Below, piece by piece: positions 33,730 through 45,419 of a stretch of DNA of 64,000 nucleotides (position 1 is its first letter; every line of letters starts with the position of its first letter). The stretch covers positions 2,170,001 through 2,234,000 of the forward strand of contig JAVHJL010000008.1 in the NCBI GenBank assembly GCA_036971715.1, in the 5' to 3' direction. The notes under the pieces were generated by a model, which searched no databases, was not told where the DNA came from, and saw nothing but the letters and a program-made list of their open reading frames with translations. The DNA is from Arthrobotrys musiformis (Eukaryota; Ascomycota; Orbiliomycetes; Orbiliales; Orbiliaceae). Both the position numbers and the translations under genes were made by a program.

Positions 33730-34789
33730 GATGTCCTATCGTCCTCCGAAGCAATAAAATTCAAATCTGTTGTGTAGAATAGTACAGTTCTCCGTCACAA
33801 TAAAAGAAAGCAGTGAGTTGCAACCGACAAGAAAAAGAGGAAGGGAAAAGAGTACAAAGGCGACGTTCAGCTTAAATAGTCCGATGAGGTTGAGATGCGC
33901 CCTCGGTTTCCAAGATGACGGTGTTCAAAGGGTCAGGAATTCTCTGGAAACAGGGTGTCGACGTCATCGCTTTGTTTTTCTTTCGGTTCAAGTTCCGGCC
34001 GCAACAACACTAAGCCCGGCCCGTTACCGTTTTGGGTCGCTTGCCTAGTTGGGCCGGTTGCCGCAGAAATCCGCCAACCCGTGTTTGTTGGCCCAGGCCG
34101 GATATGATACCGAGCACTTTACCCCGTTTCTGTGCATCGAGGCTCATATAATATATTTGTTGGGGAGATGGCTAAGAGATTGGTTTATGTTTGAAGAGTA
34201 TATTGTCCATACTATCTATTTGCTGCCTATGGCGTTTCACGCTTGTGTGTTTCTCGTCCCCATGTTTCTATCTAGTGGAACTGCCATAAGGAACATCATC
34301 CACCAGCGGATGTGATGTCAGAAGTGAAGCAAAACGAAAGGATGCAAAATGAAAATAGAACAAAAACACAGTAGAGGAACATAAGGAGAGAGAAGAAAAA
34401 TATTGTATAAGACACCTTGGAAATGCATATGCTAAAAGACTAGAGAGGGAGAGAAAGTAGGAAAGGTTATGAACAAAGGAAAGTGAGAGAGTCAAGGAAA
34501 AATAAGGATTTGGGCATTGGAAAATGTACAAGGAAAATAGTTTGTATGTTAGAGAACGCCTGTTTTTTTTTGGTTTCTCTGGAATGATCGGTAGGAGACG
34601 ATGAGAATCGTTTCGTTCAATAGAAAGGAACCAGATCCCTCTAGTCTTCTTCTTGTTCAAAGCCCTTTCGCCAGGCCGGATCGATACGCCTTCCTCAAAG
34701 CCACCGTTGCCTGGGATGTTAAAACCCAAGTTATCCTCCCCTTCAATCTTTTAAATCCTCAGATAAAACTACAAAAAGGATCCGCTCAA
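33730..34789. other. intergenic, purine-rich 3' flank
   Basis: About 1 kb. The right half (34320-34500) is purine-rich on + and is likely the 3' UTR and terminator area of the minus-strand wall-protein gene. No gene is called. Confidence 0.55.
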
Positions 34790-36045
34790 TTAAAACCTCG
34801 AAGCACCCCAGGTATTATCACTTCCTCTCCTCAAACTGTCCCTATCATCAAGCTGGACGTAAGGATCGTTCCTTCCCTCGACCCCGCTGGTATCGCTTCT
34901 CGATGTGTTAAATCCAAAGCTGCTGGTGGGGCGATGTCTGGCTCTCCTTTCCATCATCTGAAAGTCTCGGTCGTATTTCGATGGTTCAGGGGGTGGGGTG
35001 TTGCCACGGAGTTTGGTACGGCTTTGTTGCTTGCTGCGACGGAAGAAGAACACGCCTACTATGGCGAGGACGATGAAGGCGATTATGCCACCTGTGATAC
35101 CTGCGATTGCGCCAGCGGGGAGGCCGGATGAAGGTTGTTCTTCATCAGAAGATGGAGCGGATGATGTGGTTTCTGCGGGAGCTGATGTCTCTGTTGCGTC
35201 TGGGGAGTCGGTGGGGGATGATGTCGATTCGCTGGTGGGTTCGCTGGTAGATTCTTCTGATGGAGCGGATGATGTCCTGACGGCGGTGGAAAGAGTTGTA
35301 GGTACTTCAGATGTAGTCGACGCTTCTTCAGATGTGGAGGAGGTAGTAGCAGCTTCGGATACAGAAGTAGAAGTGGCAGTATCGGAGCTGCTCTCAACCG
35401 CACTGGTGCTAGTAGGAACTTCGGAACTAGTCTCCGTTGAAGTTACCTCAACGCTAGTGCTGGTAGGCTCAACGGCTGAAGTCGAAGTTTCCGTAGCAGG
35501 GTCAGCAGCACTGGTAGTAGTTTCTTCGGCAGGATTGGCTACAGCGCCGGTGGGCACGAATGTCGAAGCCGGCGAGTCGATCTTAAAACTTGGGGAGAAT
35601 CCAAAGTTCCCACTCTCGTCGTTCACGATCTTGAATTGATAAACCTGGTCGGCTGCCATGGTTTGCATCCCTTCGAGGGTCAGAGGGGGTGTCCATTCAA
35701 ACTTTCCGTTATTCGCAACATTTGCTATACGCCACCCGTTCTATATTAGTATCCTACCATTCATAGCTTTCAACGACTTCGATATAAGGGTAGTTGGAGG
35801 AACGTACGAGCAATAGTATCGAGAACCTCCAGATTCCCAGGAACGCCCTTCACGAGAACAATGCTAACGGTCCCAGGATTCGCCGAAGCAGTCCATTCGA
35901 TAGGAAACGGTGTCCCGGCAGTCCATACCTCCCCAGCAGCAGGTTTCGTGATAACATTCTCGTTATTTTCGGCTCCTTGGGCGCCAACGAAGGGAGCTGC
36001 AATCGCAGCTAGCGAGAGCAATGAAGAGAAGATTGAGAAACGCAT
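34790..36045 (-). CDS. Ser/Thr-rich Kre9/Knh1-like single-pass surface protein
   Basis: Two exons, 36045-35808 and 35724-34790, giving 390 aa. Residues 1-22 (MRFSIFSSLLSLAAIAAPFVGA) are a signal peptide. Residues ~30-128 form a Kre9/Knh1 N-terminal-type domain (ITKPAAGEVWTAGTPFPIEW, later NGKFEWTPP and GFSPSFKI). A Ser/Thr/Glu-rich mucin-like stretch runs to ~280, TM spans about 282-307 (PAGAIAGITGGIIAFIVLAIVG), and the cytosolic tail of ~80 residues is Arg/Ser-rich. Joining at 35724 rather than the earlier ATATAG keeps the frame and restores the domain. The plan is like a wall-stress sensor or a glucan-linked wall protein; a signalling role is inference. A long Ala/Val-rich open frame on the other strand is a by-product of the TCN codons. 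Confidence 0.82.
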
Positions 36046-39000
36046 GGCTGTATTCCCTTCAATATCTCAAATGTTTAAAGAATGGAAAGTGAAGTATTCG
36101 AAGAGGGAATCGTTCGATGGGTTTTATCGATGCCCTCGATGTTGATTATGACGATGGTCGCGGGTAAGTTGGTGATGCCAAAGAATGCGGCGGCTGCTGA
36201 GCCGGGTTGTGTTGAAGACCGTGTTGGCGTTGCTCTCAAAGCAGTGTTGTCGTCAACAGCCCAACGCAAAGTACCAACAGTCTCACTTCCCCGCAAAAAG
36301 TCCTTCCTTCCTCAGCCAAAAAATCCAAAATTAGACACAAGCCTCAAATCCTACTTAATTTTCGAATAAAATCCGAAATTTAAGTCTTTATTTCCCTGTC
36401 TAATTTTTATTCTAATTTGCAAAAAAAATATCTGTTCTCCTGAATTCCAAGATTACTGCTTTGTCGAATTTGCGCGGTGTGGTGGTTTTTCCGTCTTCCG
36501 GATTCTACCAGCCCATCGGAGAATTGCTCGTCGATTGAGTGGTAAATGCGTGAGGGATTGTGGTCGGCACAGTGGGTCGACGCAAGGAGTAGCAGACTGC
36601 AGGTTCCACCTCGAAAAGGACACCACAGTTATCGGATTTCGATGCGATGGAGCTATAGTTATATCTATTCTATCAAAAACGAAAGATCGGTCGGGTATAG
36701 TAATATAAAAAAAAGAGAATGTTCTAAAAAGAAATAATACCGCTCAACCGTCCATCTACCAAGGCTTTTCCAGAAAAGTATGGCAGGACTCGACTACAGG
36801 AGAGAAGAAAGGGACACGCGACTTCGAAGCAAAAAAGAAAGAAAGAAAAGAAATCGAATGGGTGAGAAAAAGAGAGACAGACGAGAGTTAAGAAGAGGAG
36901 AAGAGGGAAAGAAGAAGAAAGGGAATCCTGTCACGAGCAAGGGAAGGGGGGGCTTTTTACCAGTATATCTATTTAGTATACCTGTAACACCGAAGAATAG
37001 TTTAACCCCTCGAGCAACCCCCCGGTCAAGTCATATGCGCCTCTCTCTTGACCTCTTTCTGTTCCTGAGTGGACATGGATTCAGTGCTGTGCGCATAACT
37101 TAATCCGGCCCAGGGAAGAGGGGTTCACAAATTTCAACCGGGGGGGAAAGAACAAAAAAGAAAGAAGAAAACACCATCCCAATGCACTTCAGGTACCACC
37201 ATCTACCTTGACAATGCGATTCCAGGAGCTTCTTTGACGGGGATGGGATAAACTGCTGCCAGCTAACCAGCTCGATGCTGGAATTTCAGGGCGACAATTG
37301 ACAGCGGGCTTACATTAGCGGGCGCGCGCATACATCCATACACGTACATACTTACCCCGTACGTTAATACTGACATCTGCATTGCATAGTAAATTTCTCT
37401 CATCTCGGCAAGGTGTAACCCATCTATTAAGACGGAGCAAAAGGTTGGTCTGTATTTAGATCTGGGACAATAATGTAGTTACATACTATCGGACTTTTCT
37501 CCCGCGCGTCCCTTTCCTTCCTTTCATCTCCTCCGATCTGGTATGAGAATTAATTCCCAACGGGCGGTGCAAAAGTAACAATACACAATACAATACAAAG
37601 ATGTCCCGCCGAAGAGACCCTTTCAAAAGGGGTGGTTCCAAAGGGAACGTTGTTTCAGAATGATTCGCTAACCTGTCGCAGATGTTCCTTTTTGGGCGTC
37701 CGTCCCAGGAGACCAACCGAATCGAATCACGGCCCTTGGGAAATTTATTAGTAACAGAAAAAAAGAACGTCCCCCAAAATTCCTCCACCTTTGGAGAAAT
37801 TTAATAAAGCCCTTCTTTTTGGGTAGATGCCGTTTTTTGGGTCTTTCAGGGGCATGGTATGTAGATGCCATGCGGACCCCCCATATGACCGATCGATTTG
37901 CGAAATTCTTTGTCTCTTTCCACTGTCTAAAGGGAAAACTAAACTTTCAGTGTTACTTGCATTTGGTACCTCAATGTTCCTCGAGAAAAGGACATGGGGG
38001 GTTTCGAGGATACTTCAGCCAAGGCGGCTGTGGCAGGCAGGAGGGAACGAACCAATCATGCCCGCGAGAAAAAATACATCTGACGTCGATCGGGCTTGGA
38101 ATTAAAATTCAGCTCTGCTCATCGCCTCGAAATCAGGCGTCTGGATTCGACATATATTGACCAATTAGAGGATACATCTTGTATTTGCATACGTTCAGCT
38201 GTTCAAAGGCTTTAAATCCGACCGTTGAATACTAAAAAAAGGTCACGGGAATATTATGATTACTACAATCGAGGCAATGATTTCAGCATTCTCCGCAGAA
38301 TCTCCAGCTGGCAGTTGTGGTGAGCTGCAAGTCGGCCGGTTTCTTCAATTGAATTGATTCGACGATGGTATTACAATGGCCTGAGGCCTTCTGCTGAAAA
38401 CAGCAGCCGGGCTTCCCGTGAGCTTTGTCCAACCCCATCAAAAATAACATCAATCAAACCATCTCGCCGATATTACACTCTCAGATGGGAATACTAATGC
38501 CCTTTCAATCGAGCTCCTCCTATTCACCAAGTTCGCTATTCCATTATAATTAGGTATTGCAATATTGAAATGCGGTTGAATTTCGCCTTGCCCATGCATT
38601 CCGAATAATTAGCCCCCGGGCAAGAATTAATATTATATTGCAGGACTGCATTATCATTCAACGGCCGCAGATCTATCGCTAGATTTAACGTTATAGCAGT
38701 TCTGTGGGTCCATGGGGGCCTTTAGCTGGAGTATCTCGATCGGTCGGTATACTGGATTTTAGGTCTATAGCATACCATCCCATCTATACAACCCAGGCCC
38801 GTACGATCTAATATAATAGATCTATAGAACAGATCGCATATACGCATAATCCGCTCCCAATCGCAATTGCCCCCCAAGTCGACACTCGGCCTGCGACAGA
38901 AAATGTTCTGTTTCAACCGAGTCGTTGTCAATCGTTAGGCTCCCCTTCAATTCATCCCAGCTCTTTGAAACATTGACGAACCTTAGTATGCTCCTGCCAT

Positions 39001-40291
39001 GTTTAACGTCGCACTGAGACCGGGGTATACGAGGAATCCCTGTATGTTAATTCAACCGACCTCGGTATGCGTGGTATGCGGTTTCGCAGGGTTGGTATTC
39101 TTTGGGACGGTAATTTTTTCCATTTCTCTTTTTATTATTATTTTTCTATCGATTTTTGTTCTAGAAGTTGTAGATTGCATGTTTAATCATGGTTGGTGAT
39201 ATCTGCGGCCCGCCACGAGGCTGCATGTCCGAGTTTGTGAAGCCGCGCGCGTTGTAGATACCAGCTAACCTCCTTCGACTTCCACCCCGCCCGTCGCCCA
39301 TCGGATGCTTTTCTATACTTAAACCATCTACGATACCACATCAAAAATAACGACCATGAAATAGTTATGTAATCGCGAGATAAGTATAGAAGGAGTCCGC
39401 ATAACCGCGAACAACTGTCTTAAACATCACATATCCAGTTGAGGCTGTCGGTAACAAATTTAAAAGCTTTGAACTCTAGGCCACGAGGCCGCGAGGGTAT
39501 CTAAATGTGGTGCCGTCCGTTTGGCGTTGTTCGGACCGGGCGTCATCGGCATTGTTACCTTTCGGCGCTAGGGAGTTTTTCCGTGCCCATGTTGAAAAAA
39601 CGATCGGTTCGATATTTATATTCGGACATCTGCGAAACACGATAATAATAATAGTATCAGTAGCAAGTCTACGATTTATTCGAAGTATTCACATTGGTCA
39701 CCATCTACGCCAAGACTTCGCGATACCCTTCAATTTGTGCTAGAGATTTGTATAATTTAATTCTCATCTAGTATCTAGTATCTTCTCTAAGGAAAGTGCT
39801 CTCGCCCTAATAAAAAAACAAAACAAAAATATATCTTGTATCGTCTATGTACAAAGAAAAGGCAATATGTTTATCCCCGCACAAAAGTGCCCCAAAAAAT
39901 AAGTCGAGAAAAAGTGGTCGAGAAAAAAAGTAGTCGATGGTATCCAAGGCCGAGAAGAAAAAAATTCTTCGAAAGGCAAAAAAAGTTGCTTCGAAGACGC
40001 ACGCAACATAAAAAAGAGACCGTAAAAAAAAACGAATATGCTTTTCTTGTCTTACGCTGGGGATATTGATCCTCACGTAATTATGACCTGCCGTTTCCTC
40101 TTCTTCCTATGCGAAACCAGGCCTTCTGATTACAGTAGACCCTGTCCGACTCCGAACCATTCTGTTCTAGAAAAAATCCGTATCAATCCTGAACCCTGCA
40201 GCCTTCCAGGTTCTATACAATAAAGAACAGTCGGATTTTATGCATCCCACATCAGTAACGAGAGAATTCTCGACAATCTCCAACTCTTCTA
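36046..40291. other. 4.2-kb stretch without a supported gene
   Basis: Contains a GA-rich tract at about 36796-36935, several C- or G-run islands, and A-rich tracts near 39800-40040. Open frames are short, overlap on both strands and lack domains or splice support. It could hide non-coding RNA or long UTRs of the two flanking minus-strand genes. Confidence 0.5.
36796..36935 (+). repeat. GA-rich low-complexity tract
   Basis: Nearly pure purine on the + strand, with GAAA and GAGAA runs. Confidence 0.7.
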
Positions 40292-41492
40292 CTAAGCCTT
40301 AACCTCCTTCTTCTCTGCCTGCGCAGGAGCGGCCTTAACAGTCTTCCCACCCCTCTTAGGTCCCAAATAACTCTTAATGAAGAACATCACAAACAAATAA
40401 GTCAACGGCGTCAAGTAAACGACATTGGTAACAACAGCCCAGACTTCGGCGCCACCGCTGAGACAGCTGACGAACTCCTTGTTCAAGTCTCCGATATGCA
40501 TGTCGATTCCGGAGTTCTCCTTGATGGTGTCGGAGATGTCGGTTAGTACTGTGGGTGGGATGTAGGAGATAAAGATCTGGACTGCGGCACCGGATCCGCC
40601 GACGAGGAATTGGGTGATTTGCATGGTGGTTAGGAGACGCTTGATTGGTGTTGGGACGCGGATCTTGAGAGCGGAGAGGGTGTAGTAGGTGTACTATTGC
40701 CGTCAATGTTAGACCTCTGTGGCTAGTTGATATAAGCTGGATAGAGAGAAACTTACCATGAGAGTATGGATGGCAGAGTTGAAGAGGACGAAGATAAAGA
40801 TTGGAGGAGACATGAACCGGATACCAGCCCACATACACATCATAGCTCCAGCATGGTGGTCTATATCCCTCGTTAGTTATCAACCAATCCATCCATAATC
40901 CATAAAGAATTTTCAAAAACTTACAAGTTTGCAGGGTGCTGCTCTTCCTTCCCTTGGCCAAAATGATAGCAGTATCGACAACCTCATAAAACTTGCTGAG
41001 ATAAAACAGCCATCCGTAGAACGCCAATCCTTCCTCCCATAATCCGCTCCCAGAAGCAATTTTAGGGCTCAATCCGCTGACATCGTTGATGCCCACCGCC
41101 ACGCTATCATCATGGATCTTGCAGAGCCCGTGAACGAACCCTCCGAACCCGTTATCCCAGCTGATGGTCCTCTGCAGCGTCGATGTGATGCCTACGAAGG
41201 TCCAGCCGGAGTAGACAGCCAAAAGGGCATTGTGGAGAACAACGAACCACTTGAAAGCAGAGGTTTTGGCAAATGAGTAAGGGGTTGGAGGGGTAGTTTT
41301 TGAGGCTATGGAGTTGAGGTAGTGAACTGTGATGGCATAGACCGTGGCAATGGTGATTGGCACCCGGACATCCAGGAGCTGGGTGTAGATATCACCAGGA
41401 ATGGCGTGTGGGATCGAAGGTGGGATCGGTTGAGAGGCGTTCTGGAAGTTGAAGAACGAGGAAGGAGGGACGACGAGGCGGACGGTCGACAT
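40292..41492 (-). CDS. ELO-family very-long-chain fatty acid elongase
   Basis: Three exons: 41492-40925, 40860-40757, 40693-40292, giving 357 aa, the normal ELO length. Family blocks are FYGWLFYLSKFYEVVDTAI, LQTYHHAGAMMCMWAGIRF, NSAIHTLMYTYYTLSAL and TMQITQFLVG. About six to seven TM segments are visible, and the tail is Lys-rich (PAQAEKKEVKA) as in ER residents. The enzyme does the first, condensing step of chain elongation (malonyl-CoA plus acyl-CoA to 3-ketoacyl-CoA) in the ER. The usual HxxHH active box reads Q188-T-Y-H191-H192, so the first His is Gln. This variant occurs in a fungal subgroup as I recall, but I could not verify it. The split inside the box is repaired by intron 1. Confidence 0.9.
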
Positions 41493-41506
41493 TGTGAGTA
41501 TAAAAT

Positions 41507-41520
41507 GCTCTATATAGAGC
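41507..41520 (-). promoter_or_regulatory. TATA-containing perfect palindrome before ELO start
   Basis: GCTCTATATAGAGC is a perfect 14-bp palindrome, 15 bases upstream of the ATG. It could be a TATA box with a start site very close to the ATG, or a dimer-binding site. Confidence 0.35.
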
Positions 41521-42898
41521 TTTTGGACCGATCCTGAAGTTTTGCTTTGCGGGGAGCCCGGGGTTCCGGAGTCAATTGATATTCAATATCGACTCTGTGC
41601 GCGAACGAAGCTATGGTGGCAGCCTGTCAGCTCTGTGTACCCTCCTCTGAAGGATTCTTTCAACAGCCAACGAAGTGTGGTTTTTTTGTCGAGAGACGAC
41701 GTTGAAATAGAAAAGAAGGTTTCGCGGGGGAGAAAACCGAGAGAGAAAAAATAATTGCGGAATTTAAAAAAAGACTCTAAAATACAGCGTCAGGGCGGAA
41801 CCTACTTTTTTCTTCTTCTAACTTGTTTGCTACAGATAATCGATCGGAACGGAAGGGCTTGCCCGATGCACTGACTTGATCTCTAGTATCTAAGATCTTT
41901 GGAGCACCAGCGCAGGAGTGAAAGATAGGGCGAGTATATAAAAAGCTCGACGAGGCCCAGCCGACGGAAGGAAAAAAAAGGCTTCAACCCCACGGAATGC
42001 AGACTGACTGTCACAAGACACCTCCTCTTAAGCTGCCGAGGTCACAGATAGCGAATAGCAGACTGGAATTCCGGTCAATGGCAGCAATTGGGACTTTACA
42101 TGTGCCAATCGGAGCTGAGTCGCTCCTCCTCAGGGCTACCCCAAAACCGCACATTTCTCCGTTCAACTGCCAGCGATATCTAAAAGTGTTGAGAAAACGA
42201 TCGAGCGGGCAAAAAGCGAATGTGAATATCGTTGGCTTGGCTTCTTTCCTTTTTGTTTTACAACATATTTCTGTATGCCCGCCAGTGAATCAGTTAGTCT
42301 GGCGGGGGTTAGCAGGTGCTCTTCTTTCTTTTTCCCATTGCTGTTCTGGGTTTTTGAGTTTTTTTTGTTCGATTCAATGGTATTTTTTGTTGGGAAAACT
42401 AGAAACCGCTGCAACGGACGGGGTCTTTGGGAGTTCATGCAGGTCGGCCATGCCTGCATCTCAACTGGAGAAACCATGTCAAACGAATGCTGAACTGTCG
42501 AATCAGCGGACGAGCTCGTCGGGAGCAGCCATGCAACTAACCGGACTTCTGGTTAGTCCCCACGCCGCCTTCCCTTGGTACGTATCGCCCGTATCTCGAA
42601 GATAGTCCCTTTCCAACCCCCCTCCTCAACCCCCCTTGTTGGTTGCCTCCTTTGCGGGGCAAACAAGACGTAGTTTAGACATTTAGTTGGACTTTTTTCG
42701 GTTGATTCGCTCGGCCAAATGGGAGTATATATACCCAAGCTTCGTCGCGAGTCACCAACAGGATGGAAAGGGAAGGCGGGTTGGGTACGCACACGCCTAT
42801 CCTTTCGTTTTAGACTTTTTTCGACGTTGATATTCCGTAAGATTATGCAAAGAATTACATATGCTTTACTTAAGCATCGGTCTCAACAAGCGCATTCC

Positions 42899-42922
42899 TT
42901 TTTTTTTTTTTTTTTTTTTTTT
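42899..42922 (+). repeat. 24-nt T homopolymer
   Basis: Pure T run in intergenic DNA. Confidence 0.9.
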
Positions 42923-43270
42923 GAATACTTAGTCAGTCGGGAATGCGAACGGGAGTGTTGTACGGGAGAACAGCACGGGCGAATGATCTTGAAGGGTCCC
43001 GACCGGCTATCCTGGCTTTTCGGCTGGTTCGGGTTCTCTGCCGTGGTTCGGTTTGTGTCACGCAAAATACCACGTTCTCAACACGTTCGCGCGTCTAGGC
43101 TGTTTGTCCCTTATTGACGCATCGCATCGCCAGTTACCTGATGAGTCCGGGTAATGATAAGAGGGTGACGTCGGTCCCCTTGGTTTTTAGCTCTACTATG
43201 CGTTCGTTTTGACGTATGCACGATATCAATGTACAGCGCGCGCAGACCGAGTATGAAAATAATATTCTGG

Positions 43271-43336
43271 TTGTCTCGTACCCAGCGCTGCCCACCCGGG
43301 GCTGTACCCTTCGGCCAGCTCTGGTATACGAGACAA
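43271..43336. repeat. 66-bp inverted-repeat element (MITE-like), most complete copy
   Basis: Left end TTGTCTCGTACCCAG and right end CTGGTATACGAGACAA are inverted copies of each other with small differences. They enclose about 35 GC-richer bases (CCCACCCGGGGCTG...). Fragments of the ends occur at 2199, 14421, 27462, 45398 and 49787 in this window. No coding capacity. A non-autonomous transposon remnant or a structured RNA or DNA element are both possible. Confidence 0.55.
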
Positions 43337-43623
43337 GCTGTACCATATTCTGATCGGATCCGATAATTAGTTCATAGCTAACTTATCTTTGTAAAATTTT
43401 GTAGCTGGCTAATCACTTTTGAGTTTATATAATGTTCATTTTCTTGAGCCCCTTAATATCTAAGGAGCGTAGGACTAGTGAGTCCAACTACACTAATATC
43501 TACAAAATGTTGTAACAATATGTTAACACAGTATACAAAATAATATGTGTAATAATATAAGACAAAGAAACTTGTACATCTGACGTTAATATCCTCCCGG
43601 GTGGATTTTGAAGAAGCAACATG

Positions 43624-44283
43624 TTATTCTCGTATGCGAAATCGAACCTTCGGTCGGTCGGCTGGGCAATTTAAAACATCCTCCCAGGTCGGTAGGAAAT
43701 AACCATTCATCAAGTCCTCCATCAACAAGATCGGGCGCGTCTCTGTCTTCTCTTTTATGTGTCTCCGAGCCTCCTCTAACACCTCAGGACCCCAGGGGAA
43801 CGTTCTATATTCGTAAGTCCGGGGTTTCGATAGCCAGTCGCGTATGGCTTGTATCGTAAACCAGAACTGGGGGAAGGGTTTGGTGCGAGGCCGCTTAGTA
43901 TGTACTACTACTACTTTTTCATTAATAGTATACCAATGAACACCGCGCATCGTCTCGAGGCGGTCGAAGTCCTCGGCCGACACAATGTCATCCCCGGGAC
44001 CCCCAGGTTGTAGATGGATGAGATGACCGGATTCGGGATCGTAAAGTGCAACAGCATCAGTATTGGACAGGCGAGAACGTAGGTCGGCCTGTTTGGTTGC
44101 TGGTGTAAGCTTCATAACCCATCCATGTGGTCCGCTATCCACAGAGTATTTGCTGCTGTCTGCACTATGGCCAGGGTTGCTAGGCCAGCCGCCATGGGTG
44201 CACAATGTGACGTTATGATGAGTGTGGTCATGGGGTCCCCAGAGTCCCATTGCACACATCACGCACTCCTCGTCGTAGTACAT
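43624..44283 (-). CDS. orphan protein with Cys/His-rich N-terminus, 219 aa
   Basis: Single-exon frame starting MYYDEECVMCAMGLWG. The first 40 residues contain CxxC and several His (PHDHTHHNVTLCTHGGW), which could bind a metal. The rest has normal globular composition (FPQFWFTIQAIRDWLSKP, LMEDLMNGYFLPTWEDVLN). No signal peptide or TM. I recognise no family. The frame lies alone at the edge of a gene-poor region and may be lineage-specific. Codon composition looks coding. Confidence 0.6.
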   Translation of the reverse strand: MYYDEECVMCAMGLWGPHDHTHHNVTLCTHGGWPSNPGHSADSSKYSVDSGPHGWVMKLTPATKQADLRSRLSNTDAVALYDPESGHLIHLQPGGPGDDIVSAEDFDRLETMRGVHWYTINEKVVVVHTKRPRTKPFPQFWFTIQAIRDWLSKPRTYEYRTFPWGPEVLEEARRHIKEKTETRPILLMEDLMNGYFLPTWEDVLNCPADRPKVRFRIRE

Positions 44284-45397
44284 AGCTGAAATGAACTGAC
44301 CCGCTGGTCAAGGATTAGAGTCTACTAGAGTAGGGGTGATTTGGTGAGTTTGAATTTACTGCTGTTGCGGTGCACCGGTGTGGTAATAGGGGTGATTCGA
44401 AGTTTGGGTGAGTGAGGCGTATATAGATAGTGGTAGGCGGTTATATATATATATTTCAGCAAGTAGCTGTGTAGGGCTGGCACCCTAAGCAGCCCTACTG
44501 CAAATCATGAGCGAGATCAAGATGGTTGGCCGATCTGGTATATATAGAGCCATATATTCGATATTATATCAAGGAGCATCGATTCCACGTGGTCGCCATG
44601 CTTAATTTTACGATACTAGTGCCCTACCACGCGCTTTACACCTTGCGTAAATATATTTATATCTCAGTAGGTACTCATTATGATGCTATATACGTATATG
44701 CTGATATGTGTTCGGGGGTTTGTAATTATCAAGTACGTTGCTTCGGGATATAGTATAACCCGTGTGTACTCACAGTAATCTTGAGCCACTGTGCATATCT
44801 ACTTGGGCTCTAGGAAGGCAGTTTCAGGGCTGAAATGGGGAGTGGCTAGTTCCACTTTTGAGGCTGGCTTCTGCCACTGCACCTTTGGCGCGGTTTAATG
44901 TCACCCGGGGCCTAGCTTTATAATTTATTATTTCAACATGCAACCAATTGCAAGCTGAATTCATGAACTGAACATCAATGCATATCGCCGAATACCCTAG
45001 AATGCACCCCAGCCAGCTCCAGTTCATAAATTTACGTCGAAACGGCATCCCACGTCTATACGGACTAACGACAACAGATATTAGGGATATCAAACGTTTA
45101 AACTCTCACCAAACTCCCACCATGCTACCCGTGAAATAGCGTACGTCGCCCACGTGGCATGGGACGCTGCGGCTTTTATATCCAGGGGCCGCGGTGAGAC
45201 CAAGCGACTCGCGCGCTACCGAACCACCCAATCTTTGATTCTGGACTCCAGTTAATAACTCGCACGGCTTGATAACTAGTTCGTAGAAACTTCGTAGATA
45301 TCTCGTACATACCTTCTATAGTCTGAATACTAATTTGTTTCGGGCGATATAGCGAAGGAGGATGATTGAAATCTATCATCAAACCACGAAGGTATCT

Positions 45398-45419
45398 TTG
45401 TCTCGTAAGCTAGAGCTGG
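45398..45419 (-). repeat. dispersed short repeat, end fragment
   Basis: Begins TTGTCTCGTA and ends CTAGAGCTGG. This matches the reverse complement of 14421-14440 except for a small gap. Confidence 0.55.

Larger units (their letters stand above)
41493..43623. other. intergenic with palindrome, T run and repeat copy
   Basis: About 2.1 kb. It holds the ELO promoter palindrome, a 24-nt T run (42899-42922) and the complete-looking copy of the dispersed inverted repeat (43271-43336). No gene is supported. Confidence 0.55.

Noticed and set aside
34998..35639. 213-codon open frame on + antisense to the Kre9-like gene
   Set aside because: It is the mirror of Ser/Thr codons of the real gene: composition is almost only Val/Ala/Ser/Glu/Asp, with no domain.
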